From Streptococcus oralis (GTDB taxonomy: Bacteria > Bacillota > Bacilli > Lactobacillales > Streptococcaceae), in NCBI RefSeq assembly GCF_002386345.1, contig NZ_CP023507.1:1736001-1800000 (forward strand): a DNA stretch of 64,000 nucleotides, in the 5' to 3' direction. Positions 28,960 through 37,885 of this stretch are shown here, piece by piece. The stretch's first letter is position 1, and every line of letters begins with the position of its first letter. A program made the position numbers and the translations under genes. The notes under the pieces are model-generated. The model was not told the origin of the DNA. It ran no database searches and worked only from the letters and a program-made list of their open reading frames with translations.

Positions 28960-29881
28960 ATTGACAAAAGGATTTCTCATCTTTGGTGTGGTTTCTACAA
29001 TCCTTGGTTTTATCATGATCATTGTAGGTGCGCAGTCCAATGGTATTCAAAGTTTGCTTGCCATGTCAAAAGACCCCGTCTATGACAATCGTATCGAAGA
29101 AGTAACCTTTGGAAGCGAAGTGGAAAAACTTGATTTGACCCTTGAAGAACACAGCCTAACCATCACAGAGTCTGTAGATGACAAGATCCACATCACCTAT
29201 CATCCGTCCGTGTCTGGCCGTCACGATCTGACTACTGGCATGAGTGACAAAACACTGAGCGTCACTGACAAACAAGCCTCCCAACATCGTTTTCTCGGTT
29301 CAGGAATCGAAGCCCTACTTCGTATTGCTAGCAGTTATTCTAGTCGTTTTGACGAAGTCATACTCTCCCTCCCTAAAGGAAGAAGACTACAAGCTATCAC
29401 CGTCTCAGCCAATCGTGGTCAAACCAATATTCGCCAAGCCAATCTCGAAAATGCGACAATCAAAACAAAAGGCTACCTCTTAAGACTAACAGAAAGTTCT
29501 ATCAAGAACAGCACACTAACGACACCTCATATCATCAATATCTTTGATACTGAATTGACAGATAGCCAGGTCAAGACCGAAGAGGAACACATCTATGCTG
29601 AGAATATCAAGGTCCACGGCAAGGTTGAGCTAGAGGCCCATTCCACTCTAAACCTCATTCTCTCCCAGAAAGAGACTGACCGTATCAATCTAGATCTTTC
29701 TTCTCAGCATGGTGGTATCTATCATAAACCCAAAGAAGAACATCGTGGACAAAAAGAGAATGAACTTGCCAACCCATACAAGACAGACAAAGCAGATGTC
29801 AAGGACCTGCTCATTGCAAAAGCCAACCAGGATATCTACCTACCTAAAGAAGAGCACTCTTCTCCATCTAGAAATCATTGA
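28952..29881 (+). CDS. DUF4097-family membrane-anchored beta-helix protein
   Basis: 309 aa from the ATG at 28952 (GAGAGG nine bases upstream); a GTG nine bases earlier is a weaker choice. One N-terminal membrane span (about residues 5-25) is followed by repeated short strands (LTITESVDDKIHITYH, ANRGQTNIRQANLENATIKT), the pattern of the DUF4097 putative adhesin-like family. The stop of the DUF1700 gene overlaps its start by 8 bp. C-terminus is polar and rich in Lys/Glu. Confidence 0.82.
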   Translation: MRKLTKGFLIFGVVSTILGFIMIIVGAQSNGIQSLLAMSKDPVYDNRIEEVTFGSEVEKLDLTLEEHSLTITESVDDKIHITYHPSVSGRHDLTTGMSDKTLSVTDKQASQHRFLGSGIEALLRIASSYSSRFDEVILSLPKGRRLQAITVSANRGQTNIRQANLENATIKTKGYLLRLTESSIKNSTLTTPHIINIFDTELTDSQVKTEEEHIYAENIKVHGKVELEAHSTLNLILSQKETDRINLDLSSQHGGIYHKPKEEHRGQKENELANPYKTDKADVKDLLIAKANQDIYLPKEEHSSPSRNH

Positions 29882-29943
29882 CAAAAACGCTTTCATCTGC
29901 TAGTCTAAAGATAGAAAACGACCATAAAAAAGGAGGTTCCACC

Positions 29944-30906
29944 ATGACACAAGAATGGTTTGAAAGTACCGATCTTGAGAAGAAATCACCTCAGACGAAG
30001 TCGGAAAACCAGCCCAACGAGCCAGAGACTTCGGAAATTGTAGAGACCGAACCACAAGCAAGCCCAGAAACTCCTATCTCACCTAAAGAGTTGGAAAGGC
30101 ATGAGGAGGAAACTCCCGAAATAATCGGGGAAGCCCAAACCGAGGAAGAGGGAGAAGGGAAAGCTGAAGAGGAACACAAGCAAGAAAACCCTACAAAAGA
30201 GAAAAGTATCCTTAGCAAGGCTTTAGAAAGTCCCTATATCCCAGACATTGACCCCCGCAAAACTGCTCGATTCAAAGAAGAAATCGCACTATTTTGGTCT
30301 TGGCTGCTGGATGCTATCCAAGAACCAACTACCAGCAAGACTAGGGACCAAAAGCATCGTTATAGTGTCTTTGCCCTGCTCACCTTGCTGTCTTCGATTA
30401 ATCTTTTCTTTAGTATCTATCATATCAAGCACCTCTACTATGGCTATATGATTTCTATTGCTAATAGTTCTCCTAACCAGCTCCCACCTTTGGATCTCTT
30501 TGCTGGCCTTTCTATCTTGGTCGCTAGCGCTCTATTTTACTTTTCCATCATTTTGGGAGGCTTTACTGTCCGACGTGTGCTGGATCAGGAGAGTGACTTC
30601 ACATTCCAAGAAGCTTGCGATCGTTACAGCCGGCTCTTTGCTATACCACTTGTCCTAACAGCTCTAGCAAGTTTCTTTGCACTTTTTGGTGGCTTACGAT
30701 TTGCTGGCATCCTCACTCTTCTAAGCATGACCATCTTTGCCCTTGGAAATCTCTTTGTGATTAGCAAGCCAAGTAAGACCAGTAGCCTTGACCCATTTTA
30801 TCGTTTCTTACTAGCTGTCTTACTTGATGCTGCTATTCTCTTACCCTTCTTCATTGCAGAGTTGGCGCTAACAGTGGACTACCTTCGCATCCTGACCTTC
30901 TTTTAA
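29944..30906 (+). CDS. Membrane protein with long acidic cytoplasmic tail, unknown function
   Basis: 320 aa from the ATG at 29944, seven bases after AGGAGG; an upstream in-frame ATG at 29878 lacks a ribosome site. Residues 1-100 are Glu/Pro/Thr-rich and probably disordered; about 160-320 hold four or five membrane spans. It resembles streptococcal proteins listed under a DUF with zinc-ribbon-less membrane domains (DUF6574-like), but I am not sure of that. Last gene of the PadR cassette, 62 bases after the DUF4097 gene. Confidence 0.7.
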   Translation: MTQEWFESTDLEKKSPQTKSENQPNEPETSEIVETEPQASPETPISPKELERHEEETPEIIGEAQTEEEGEGKAEEEHKQENPTKEKSILSKALESPYIPDIDPRKTARFKEEIALFWSWLLDAIQEPTTSKTRDQKHRYSVFALLTLLSSINLFFSIYHIKHLYYGYMISIANSSPNQLPPLDLFAGLSILVASALFYFSIILGGFTVRRVLDQESDFTFQEACDRYSRLFAIPLVLTALASFFALFGGLRFAGILTLLSMTIFALGNLFVISKPSKTSSLDPFYRFLLAVLLDAAILLPFFIAELALTVDYLRILTFF

Positions 30907-30908
30907 CC

Positions 30909-30944
30909 AAAATCCCTGCCATTTGTTAATGACAGGGATTTTTA
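30909..30944 (+). terminator. Terminator of the PadR cassette
   Basis: AATCCCTGcCAT and ATGaCAGGGATT form an 11-pair stem with one mismatch, followed by TTTTT. It can also serve the convergent gene. Confidence 0.85.
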
Positions 30945-30968
30945 TTCTTACTCTTTTTTGGACAAGGT

Positions 30969-31829
30969 CTACTCGATGCTTGCCAATCCTTCAAAATCTT
31001 TTCCCAAAATGGCTTGTACTTCCAATTGATTGGCATCTAGTTGGTGGTAAAATTCTGTTGGTAGTGACTCTAGGAATCTTGCATAGTCCAAGCGAGCGAT
31101 GGTTTCATAGTCTTCTGCTTTGGACCCATCACCAGAAATCTTCACTAGGTCAATCTCCCAAACAAGCTCCTTGCCTGCTAGCTGCTCGGTATAGGGTGCT
31201 GGTACAAAGGGCTCCTTAGGTAAAATCGTCTTGACTCCCTGGGCTAGGTGGTAGATACCGTGCACCTTGCCTTGAGCATCCGGGTAAAATTTCACACTGG
31301 CAAGGTAGGCATCAGAGCCTTGAACCTTCTTGACTAGCTCTTCAAAACGTGCCAATCCGTCCTCAGCCAAAAAGCTCTCGAGGTAGTCCTTGTTGAGATA
31401 AATAGGAGACAAGAGTCCTTGGCAATATACTAAACGAACCGCCTTATCCGCTAGATAATGCTGGATCGTTTGTCGGAAATAAGCTTCAAAGTCAAAGTCT
31501 TCTAGCCCTTCTACCACTTGCCCCAACTTGCTCGATAGGGCTTGGAGGAGAGCTTCTACAATCTCCCAGTCCGCTCTGGTAAGAAAGTCTGGAATCACCA
31601 CTTGATAGCCTTTTCGACTATCCGCATAGTTCACTTTGAAAAGAAATTGCGACTGGCCTACAATCCCACACTCCATGTACTCGAGACGATTGAGGGGCTG
31701 ACGGAGATAGACTGCATCATAACTGTGCGACTCCAAGCCCTCCACCAAGGCCAAGATGGACTTGGCAGTCAAGACCTCCTGTTGTCCTAGAATGCTTTCT
31801 TTATTTGGGATAAAAAATGTTTTCGCCAT
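30969..31829 (-). CDS. Uncharacterised protein, DUF4299-like
   Basis: 286 aa from the ATG at 31829 (GGAGG before it); the upstream ATG at 31859 lies beyond a CcpA site and is rejected. No signal peptide or membrane span. The sequence alternates strands and helices (MAKTFFIPNKESIL, KGYQVVIPDFLTRADWEIVEAL, KVHGIYHLAQGVKTIL). I think it belongs to the streptococcal DUF4299 family, but only from memory. A perfect cre site in its leader says that it is under carbon catabolite control. Confidence 0.7.
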   Translation of the reverse strand: MAKTFFIPNKESILGQQEVLTAKSILALVEGLESHSYDAVYLRQPLNRLEYMECGIVGQSQFLFKVNYADSRKGYQVVIPDFLTRADWEIVEALLQALSSKLGQVVEGLEDFDFEAYFRQTIQHYLADKAVRLVYCQGLLSPIYLNKDYLESFLAEDGLARFEELVKKVQGSDAYLASVKFYPDAQGKVHGIYHLAQGVKTILPKEPFVPAPYTEQLAGKELVWEIDLVKISGDGSKAEDYETIARLDYARFLESLPTEFYHQLDANQLEVQAILGKDFEGLASIE

Positions 31830-31842
31830 AACTGGCCTCCTT

Positions 31843-31856
31843 TGAAATCGTTTACA
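31843..31856. promoter_or_regulatory. cre site (CcpA operator) in the leader of the DUF4299-like gene
   Basis: TGAAATCGTTTACA fits TGWNANCGNTNNCA at every position. It lies just downstream of a minus-strand TATACT (31860-31865), so CcpA would block initiation. Confidence 0.75.
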
Positions 31857-31920
31857 CATAGTATACCCTATTTTCCTGAAAGATACAGAAACAAATTTTA
31901 GATTTTTAGATAAAAAGCAT

Positions 31921-31946
31921 AGAAAAACAGCCCTAAAGGCTGTTTG
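31921..31946 (-). terminator. trhO terminator
   Basis: AAACAGCC-tttag-GGCTGTTT on the minus strand, followed by TTTCTATG. Begins just after the trhO stop. Confidence 0.75.
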
Positions 31947-31949
31947 ATG

Positions 31950-32936
31950 TTATACAGTAGCGACTTGATCCAAGCTTTCACCGATAGCTGCTAGGCGCTC
32001 CACCACTTCTGCTTGTGTCAATTCATTTTCTGAAACGTAGCGGTTGCGTGGGTGAACACGACACTCGTGTGAGCATCCACGAAGGTATTTGTCTTCATTT
32101 TCTTCTGATGTTAGGATACGACGGTTACAGAAGGGATTTCCACAGTTGACATAACGTTCACATGGTGTTCCATCAAACCAGTCTTTCCCTACGATGGTTG
32201 GGTTAACATGGTTGACATCGACTGCGATACGCTCGTCAAAGACGTACATTTTCCCATCCCAAAGCTCACCTTGAACTTCTGGGTCTTTACCGTAAGTTGC
32301 GATTCCTCCGTGCAATTGGCCAACATCTTTGTAGCCTTCACGAACCATCCAACCTGAGAATTTCTCACAACGAACGCCACCTGTACAGTAAACCACGACA
32401 CGCTTGTCCATGAATTTTTCCTTGTTGTCACGAACCCATTGTGGTAACTCACGGAAGTTGCGGATGTCTGGGCGGATAGCTCCACGGAAATGTCCTAGGT
32501 CGTACTCATAATCGTTACGTGTGTCAAGGACAACGGTATCTTCGTCAAGAAGGGCTTCTTTGAACTCTTTTGGAGACAAGTAAGCACCTGTTGTTTCAAG
32601 TGGGTTGATGTCGTTGTCAAAGTCGTTGTCTTCCAAACCAAGGTGGACAATTTCTTTCTTGTAGCGAACAAACATCTTCTTGAAGGCTTGTTCATTTTCT
32701 TCGTCAATCTTGAACCAGAGGTCTTCCATGCCTGGGAGACTGTGAACGTAGTCCATGTATTTTTGAGTTGTTTCGTAGTCACCTGAAACAGTTCCGTTAA
32801 TTCCCTCGTCAGCGACTAGGATACGGCCTTTAAGGCCGATTGATTTACAGAAAGCCAAGTGGTCTGCAGCAAATTGCTCTGCATTTTCAATTGGAGTATA
32901 AAGGTAGTAAAGTAAGACACGAATATCTTTTGCCAT
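31950..32936 (-). CDS. trhO: tRNA uridine(34) hydroxylase TrhO (rhodanese domain)
   Basis: 328 aa from the ATG at 32936. N-terminal ferredoxin-like/acylphosphatase-like part ([10 protein letters not shown]), then a rhodanese domain with the active loop [13 protein letters not shown] (Cys184, plus Cys190), and a C-terminal Cys-rich segment (CNPFCNRR-like, CSHECR). The family (YceA/UPF0176) hydroxylates U34 of tRNA with oxygen as donor to give ho5U. Monocistronic, with a clear promoter. Confidence 0.93.
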   Translation of the reverse strand: MAKDIRVLLYYLYTPIENAEQFAADHLAFCKSIGLKGRILVADEGINGTVSGDYETTQKYMDYVHSLPGMEDLWFKIDEENEQAFKKMFVRYKKEIVHLGLEDNDFDNDINPLETTGAYLSPKEFKEALLDEDTVVLDTRNDYEYDLGHFRGAIRPDIRNFRELPQWVRDNKEKFMDKRVVVYCTGGVRCEKFSGWMVREGYKDVGQLHGGIATYGKDPEVQGELWDGKMYVFDERIAVDVNHVNPTIVGKDWFDGTPCERYVNCGNPFCNRRILTSEENEDKYLRGCSHECRVHPRNRYVSENELTQAEVVERLAAIGESLDQVATV

Positions 32937-32992
32937 AAGATTTGTTCTCTTTTCTATTCTTAAATTTTCAGAATTTTTCATTCAACTATACT

Positions 32993-33021
32993 AGTATACC
33001 CACTTGGGAAAACGAATGCAA
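32993..33021 (-). promoter_or_regulatory. trhO promoter
   Basis: Minus-strand TTGCAT (33016-33021), 17-bp spacer, TATACT (32993-32998). Confidence 0.75.
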
Positions 33022-33067
33022 TTTATTTGACCGGAAATTGTAGAAAGAGTCCTACCCCTGCACTTCA

Positions 33068-33370
33068 TCAGTAACCATACCGAATAACAGATAATTCTCT
33101 CAATTTTTTGATTTGCTTAGCTTGACTTTCTGACAAATCCAGCTTATTGTCAATCAACACACGTGAGATGTCAACGTTCATTTGGCTCAGAATAAATGGA
33201 GTAGAGGTTCCATCGTCCTTTAATCGTTTTTTATAAATCACTAACTGATTTTTCAGGGGAGCAAGTTGAGGCGCAGCCTTTATATCTTCCAATAGATGAT
33301 CAATGATGGTCATGGCTTCACAACGCCTTTCGCTTCCTCCAGCAAACCATTTTAATGGTGTCATTCTCAT
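33068..33370 (-). CDS. Enterocin A-type bacteriocin immunity protein (probable)
   Basis: 100 aa (98 if the second ATG at 33364, nine bases after AGGAGG, is used). It is all-helical and charged: MTIIDHLLEDIKAAPQLAPLK, KDDGTSTPFILSQMNVDISR, ALIDNKLDLSESQAKQIKKL-type segments match the four-helix bundle of EntA_Immun proteins that protect cells from class II bacteriocins. No bacteriocin precursor with a double-glycine leader is near. It is transcribed right after a CPBP-protease gene, as in pneumococcal blp immunity pairs. Confidence 0.6.
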   Translation of the reverse strand: MRMTPLKWFAGGSERRCEAMTIIDHLLEDIKAAPQLAPLKNQLVIYKKRLKDDGTSTPFILSQMNVDISRVLIDNKLDLSESQAKQIKKLRELSVIRYGY

Positions 33371-33432
33371 TTTCCTCCTGAAATTCGCTTATAAATTGAA
33401 AAACTATAATTCCTAACTCTCCAGCCAGTATT

Positions 33433-34122
33433 TTACCCAAACACCCTATGTAAAAAAGTCAGCAAAAATGGCAAGGTCGCTACAATATTATTGATCACAT
33501 GCACTGCATAGGAAGGATAGATGCTCTTGGTATAGCGGGTCAAACCAGCAAAGATGATTCCAGATGTTGTAAAAACGAAAATATCTAACAGACTAGGCAG
33601 ACTTGAAAAATGAGGAAGAGCAAACAAAATGGAAGGAAGAAGCAAATCAAGACCAAATCGCGAATCTTTAAAAAAGGCGTGTTGCAGTAATCCTCTATAG
33701 ATTAACTCTTCCATCAGTGGAATCAGAAAGAACAGGGCTATATAGATACCTAGCTCTGCAAAGTTAGTCCCACTATAACCAATCAATACAGCCCAACCTT
33801 CAGCAGTTGACTGAACATGTTTAGCTGTCTGAACGTTAAAAGAGATCTGGAGCACTACCACTAATACTGTCAAAATCGAATACCAAAGCCATTTTTTTCT
33901 TGGAATGCGAAAGAGATAACCATGGCCTGTCTTAACCAGAATCCAAATCATGACTCCGATAAATAGCAAACTCAAGATATTTTGAATCCAGAAGAAATTG
34001 CCTATCTGGGAAGAAAATTGCCAATAGTTTTGGACAATAAGCGTCAGCTGAGAAAGACCAAATACGAAAAATAGGTAAGAGAAGACAGCACTCATTTTGA
34101 AAAGAAAGCGATATTTTTTCAT
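33433..34122 (-). CDS. CPBP-family intramembrane metalloprotease
   Basis: 229 aa, six or seven membrane spans. The motifs of the family are EELIYRGLLQ (EExxxR, around residue 138), an F-rich helix HAFFKDSRFG and the HFSS (HxxxN-like) segments near 175, then HVINN at the end. CPBP/Abi proteins include the self-immunity proteases of bacteriocin loci as well as CAAX proteases. Coupling with the immunity-type gene 62 bases downstream supports a bacteriocin-defence role, by inference. Confidence 0.85.
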   Translation of the reverse strand: MKKYRFLFKMSAVFSYLFFVFGLSQLTLIVQNYWQFSSQIGNFFWIQNILSLLFIGVMIWILVKTGHGYLFRIPRKKWLWYSILTVLVVVLQISFNVQTAKHVQSTAEGWAVLIGYSGTNFAELGIYIALFFLIPLMEELIYRGLLQHAFFKDSRFGLDLLLPSILFALPHFSSLPSLLDIFVFTTSGIIFAGLTRYTKSIYPSYAVHVINNIVATLPFLLTFLHRVFG

Positions 34123-34142
34123 AATAAATCCTCTATAGATGT

Positions 34143-34155
34143 ATGTGTATCACAT
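34143..34155. promoter_or_regulatory. Inverted repeat ATGTG-ata-CACAT upstream of the CPBP gene
   Basis: Perfect 13-bp inverted repeat about 20-33 bases before the start codon, in the place of a repressor operator. No regulator is identified. Confidence 0.4.
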
Positions 34156-34191
34156 CGCATAAACCCTCAGAACCACTCTTTTCATGTTTAC

Positions 34192-34250
34192 ATCCTAAAA
34201 ATCACTACCTCCCCTAGAGAACTAGGGAAGGCAGCGATCACATTTTTAGG
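34192..34250 (-). terminator. Terminator of the ngt operon
   Basis: A long stem (CTAG-GGGAGGTAGTGAT against ATCGCTGCCTTCCCTAG with three G-U pairs) and TTTTTAG on the minus strand, after the ngtS stop at 34283. Confidence 0.75.
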
Positions 34251-34282
34251 AATTAGGAATGAATACACGAAATCAATCGATC

Positions 34283-35767
34283 TTATGATTTTTTGTTTTT
34301 CAAGAATTCGTCATATTGTTTTTGCATTTCGTTCAATACTTTTTCGTAGGCACCTTCAGATTTCAATTTTTCCATCAATTCTGGAATAGCTTTATCTGGG
34401 TCTACAGTACCAGTGTTGATAGCTGTATCGAATTGTTGCATTGTGTTAGAAATGGCTGAGATTTCAGATTTCACATTGTCAGTGTTAAAGATGAATCCAA
34501 GTGCTGGAGATTCTTTAGCTTCTGCCAATTGTTTCTTAGAATCTTCGATTTGTTGGTCTGTAACGTTTTCGTTGATGTAAAGAATCCAGTTGTTACCAGT
34601 GTTCCATCCACCCATGTGAGTATTTCCTTTGTAGCCATCAAGGACGCGTACACGGTTTTCTTTACCTTCAATTTTTTCCCAGTTCTTGCCTTCTGGACCG
34701 TAAACAAGACCGTTCAAGAGTTCTGGGTTCGTGTTCAAGAGGTTCAACACTTCCATTGATTTTTCTTTGTTCTTAGAGTTGTTTGAGATAACAAAGTTGG
34801 CAACTTGTGTTGTTTGATTTTTCTTGATAAAGTTAGTGATTGGTTTGATTTGGATGTCTTTGTTAGCAACACGTGAAAGCAAGCTGTTACCATAGTCAGC
34901 TGGTCCTACTGTTTCTTCACGAACAAACCAAGTATCTTGTTGAAGGTCAAATGAAGTGTCGCTGGTTGCTACGTCTTTTGGAATGTATCCTTCTTCATAG
35001 AATTTGTGAAGAGTCTTCAAGTGTTCTTTGAAACGAGGCACTTCGTAACGGTTTACGATCTTAGTAGTGTCTCCTTCAAGGTCGATAACAAATGGAAGTC
35101 CGTTTGGTACTGGGTAGTCAAAGTTATCAGATGGGATAAAGTTCTTCGTAACCGCAAATGGTACTACATCTGGAGCTTTTTCTTTGATTTGTTTCAAGAC
35201 TGGCTCAAGTGTTTCGTATGAAGTGACACCTGAAATATCGATACCGTATTTAGCAAGAAGAGTTCCGTTGAAGGCAAAGTTTTGAGATGATGCAACGTTA
35301 GCTGCAACTGGTACTGCATAGATCTTACCGTTTACAGTGTTCCCTTTGATGTAAGCTGGGTCAAGTGCTTTGTAAAGCTCTGCTCCTTCTTTTTTATACA
35401 ATTCTGTTAAGTCAGCATAAGCACCTTTTTGAGCATTTACGACATAGTTAGATGCAAATGCGATATCATAGTTTTCACCAGATGATGTGATAACAGACAT
35501 TTTCTTATCATAGTCACCCCATCCAAGGTATTGGATATCCAATTTAGCACCGACTTTTTCTTCGATGATTTTGTTTGCATTTTCTAGCAATTCATCCAAG
35601 TTGTCTGGTTTGTCACCGATTTGGTACATTTTGATTACAGGTTTTTCACCTGAAGTAGTATCTGCAGCTTTTTTGTTGTTACCTGTAAGGTTTCCACAAG
35701 CAGCAAGGCCAGCAGCCAAAGCGACTACGCTAGCAGATGCAAAAGCATATTTTTTCCAGTTTTTCAT
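34283..35767 (-). CDS. ngtS: N-glycan-binding lipoprotein of the Ngt importer (family 1 solute-binding protein)
   Basis: 494 aa. Lipoprotein signal peptide with LAAC lipobox (Cys24). The large two-lobe family 1 binding protein fold is shown by ANKIIEEKVGAKLDIQYLGW and repeated Trp/Tyr patches (NWILYINEN, MGGWNTGNNW) suited to glycan stacking. S. pneumoniae SP_0092 (NgtS), which binds biantennary N-glycans, has the same position relative to two permeases. Here it is followed by the glycosidases that would digest the cargo. No ATPase gene is present, so a shared ATPase such as MsmK is expected. Confidence 0.88.
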   Translation of the reverse strand: MKNWKKYAFASASVVALAAGLAACGNLTGNNKKAADTTSGEKPVIKMYQIGDKPDNLDELLENANKIIEEKVGAKLDIQYLGWGDYDKKMSVITSSGENYDIAFASNYVVNAQKGAYADLTELYKKEGAELYKALDPAYIKGNTVNGKIYAVPVAANVASSQNFAFNGTLLAKYGIDISGVTSYETLEPVLKQIKEKAPDVVPFAVTKNFIPSDNFDYPVPNGLPFVIDLEGDTTKIVNRYEVPRFKEHLKTLHKFYEEGYIPKDVATSDTSFDLQQDTWFVREETVGPADYGNSLLSRVANKDIQIKPITNFIKKNQTTQVANFVISNNSKNKEKSMEVLNLLNTNPELLNGLVYGPEGKNWEKIEGKENRVRVLDGYKGNTHMGGWNTGNNWILYINENVTDQQIEDSKKQLAEAKESPALGFIFNTDNVKSEISAISNTMQQFDTAINTGTVDPDKAIPELMEKLKSEGAYEKVLNEMQKQYDEFLKNKKS

Positions 35768-35819
35768 GATAAAAACTCCTTTTTTTATTTTTAAACTTAT
35801 AAACGATTTAATGATTTGT

Positions 35820-35867
35820 AACTTCAGTCACTAAGATGAAGTTGGGAAGGGAGAAACGGTGTTTCTC
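35820..35867 (-). other. Two intercistronic hairpins between ngtP2 and ngtS
   Basis: GAGAAA-cggtg-TTTCTC (35851-35867) and AACTTCA/TGAAGTT (35820-35843). No T-run follows, so these look like mRNA-stabilising or processing structures that raise binding-protein output over the permeases. Confidence 0.5.
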
Positions 35868-35875
35868 AACAAGTG

Positions 35876-36799
35876 CTATTCTTTCACACCACCGATCGTC
35901 AACCCTTTAACAAAGTAGCGTTGGAAGAATGGATACAGAATCGCGATTGGAAGGGTTGCAACAACAACCATGGCCATACGACCTGTTTCTTTCGGTAGAG
36001 CGACTCCCAGTTGGCCAGATAGGCCGACTGCTTTTGCGATGTAGTCCATATTTTGCTGGATTTGCATGAGCAAATATTGCAATGGATACAAGTTGTCACT
36101 CTTGATGTAAAGAAGGGCGTTGAACCAGTCGTTCCAGAAACCAAGAGCTGTCAAAAGCGTGATGGTTGCGATACCTGGAAGTGATAATGGCAAACAAATC
36201 TGGAAGAAGATCCGAGCTTCACTGGCACCATCGATACGAGCAGATTCGAGAATGGCTTCTGGAATGGTCTTCTTGAAGAAGGAACGCATCAAGATGATGT
36301 TGAATGGTGAGAGGAGCATTGGAACAATCAAGGCCCAAACGGTATCACCCAGTTGAAGCAGGCGAGTAACCACGATATAGCCTGGTACCAAACCAGCATT
36401 GAACAACATACTAAGAAGAGCGAAGATTGTGAAGAATCTGCGGTACTTAAAGGTTGTACGTGAGATAGCGTAGGCATAAGTGGTTGTGATGAAGACGTTG
36501 GTCACTGTTCCGACTACAGTTACAAAAACTGAGATAAAGAGCGCTTGGAGGATCTTATCTTTAAACTGAGCTAGGAACTGGAATCCATCTACACCAAATT
36601 TCGAAGGGAAAAAGCTATATCCATACTGGAGGATGCTCTTTTCATCTGTCACCGAAATGATGATAACGAAGATAAAGGGCAAGATACAAGAAAGAGCGAT
36701 CAAACCAGAGATGATACTAAAGAAGATATCTGCTTTCTTACTGAAGGAGTGAATGCCGACATTATCGATTTTTTCTTTTTTAATTTTCTTTTCTGCCAT
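35876..36799 (-). CDS. ngtP2: N-glycan ABC importer permease 2
   Basis: 307 aa from the ATG at 36799 behind AGGAGG. Six membrane spans, carbohydrate-uptake CUT1 MalG-type: the EAA loop reads ESARIDGASEARIFFQICLP (about residues 196-215), and the C-terminus QRYFVKGLTIGGVKE is the classic MalG ending. Pairs with ngtP1, whose stop lies 14 bases upstream. Confidence 0.9.
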   Translation of the reverse strand: MAEKKIKKEKIDNVGIHSFSKKADIFFSIISGLIALSCILPFIFVIIISVTDEKSILQYGYSFFPSKFGVDGFQFLAQFKDKILQALFISVFVTVVGTVTNVFITTTYAYAISRTTFKYRRFFTIFALLSMLFNAGLVPGYIVVTRLLQLGDTVWALIVPMLLSPFNIILMRSFFKKTIPEAILESARIDGASEARIFFQICLPLSLPGIATITLLTALGFWNDWFNALLYIKSDNLYPLQYLLMQIQQNMDYIAKAVGLSGQLGVALPKETGRMAMVVVATLPIAILYPFFQRYFVKGLTIGGVKE

Positions 36800-36812
36800 A
36801 TTCTCCTCCTTT

Positions 36813-37742
36813 CTAGAACAAAGCTGAGTTTGGATCGACTCGTCTTGCAAGCAAGTTTGATAGGATAACCAGAATCAAACCGACTACGGATTGGTAAAGA
36901 CCGGCTGCTGAAGCCATACCGATATCTGCTGTCTGAGTCAAACCATTAAAGACATACACGTCCAAAACGTTGGTTACATTGTAAAGCTGACCAGCATTGT
37001 GTGGAATTTGATAGAAGAGACCAAAGTCTGCACGGAAGATATTTCCGACTGCAAGGATGGTCAAGACTGTTACAAGCGGAGTCAACTGAGGAATGGTTAC
37101 GTTGCGAATACGTTGCCACTTGCTCGCCCCGTCCACTGTTGCTGCTTCGTAGTAGGTTGGGTCAATTCCCATGATTGTCGCATAGTACATGACACTGCTA
37201 TATCCAAAGCCTTTCCAAATACCTAGGAAAAGGAGAAGGTATGGCCAAATGCCTAAGTCAGCGTAGAAGTTGACTTCCTTCATGCCAATGGATGTTAGGA
37301 AATGGTTGAAGACCCCTTTGTCAATGTTTAGGAAGGCATCTGTAAAGAAACTGATGATAACCCATGACAGGAAGTAAGGGAACAACATAGACGTTTGGAA
37401 AATCTTAACCATTCTTTTAGAGCGAAGCTCGCTGAGGATGATGGCAATCCCTACTGATACAATCAAACCGATAAAGATAAAGCCGAGATTGTAAAGAACG
37501 GTATTACGAGTGATGATAAAGGCATCTTTTGAACTGAACAAGAATCTGAAATTATCTAACCCGACCCATTTACTATTCACAATACTATCTATGAAACCAT
37601 TACTGGTCATATGGTAGTCTTTAAAGGCGACCACATTCCCAAATACTGGAATGTAAAAGAATAGAATCAACCAGAGTGCCCCTGGTAAAACCATCAAGAG
37701 AAAGATCCAGTTATCTCTCAAGGTCTTTGAAAACTTTTTCAT
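36813..37742 (-). CDS. ngtP1: N-glycan ABC importer permease 1
   Basis: 309 aa, MalF/LplB-type CUT1 permease with six spans. EAA loop YEAATVDGASKWQRIRNVTIP (split: YEAATVDGASKW then QRIRNVTIPQL, about residues 198-218). First gene of ngtP1-ngtP2-ngtS. A cre site in its leader places the operon under CcpA. Confidence 0.9.
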   Translation of the reverse strand: MKKFSKTLRDNWIFLLMVLPGALWLILFFYIPVFGNVVAFKDYHMTSNGFIDSIVNSKWVGLDNFRFLFSSKDAFIITRNTVLYNLGFIFIGLIVSVGIAIILSELRSKRMVKIFQTSMLFPYFLSWVIISFFTDAFLNIDKGVFNHFLTSIGMKEVNFYADLGIWPYLLLFLGIWKGFGYSSVMYYATIMGIDPTYYEAATVDGASKWQRIRNVTIPQLTPLVTVLTILAVGNIFRADFGLFYQIPHNAGQLYNVTNVLDVYVFNGLTQTADIGMASAAGLYQSVVGLILVILSNLLARRVDPNSALF

Positions 37743-37793
37743 AATTTCCTCCCTTTTTATTCCTAAAAACTGATTTCATCGAATTTTTAGGTT

Positions 37794-37807
37794 TGATAAC
37801 GATTACA
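37794..37807. promoter_or_regulatory. cre site (CcpA operator) upstream of the ngt operon
   Basis: TGATAACGATTACA fits TGWNANCGNTNNCA fully. A minus-strand TATACT just upstream (about 37814-37819) with TTTAAC 18 bases further is the likely promoter, so the cre is at the transcription start. Confidence 0.78.
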
Positions 37808-37861
37808 TTATTAGTATACTCCTATTTGAAGGCTAGGTTAAACTACTAATTATAGAAAAAA

Positions 37862-37885
37862 CTCCACAAATTATTTTTTGTGGAG
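37862..37885. terminator. Terminator of the GH125-GH38-ROK-GH20 operon
   Basis: CTCCACAAA (37862-37870) and TTTGTGGAG (37877-37885). Both strands continue into T-rich tails (TTTTTTC on minus, AAGTTTTTTA on plus). Confidence 0.85.
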
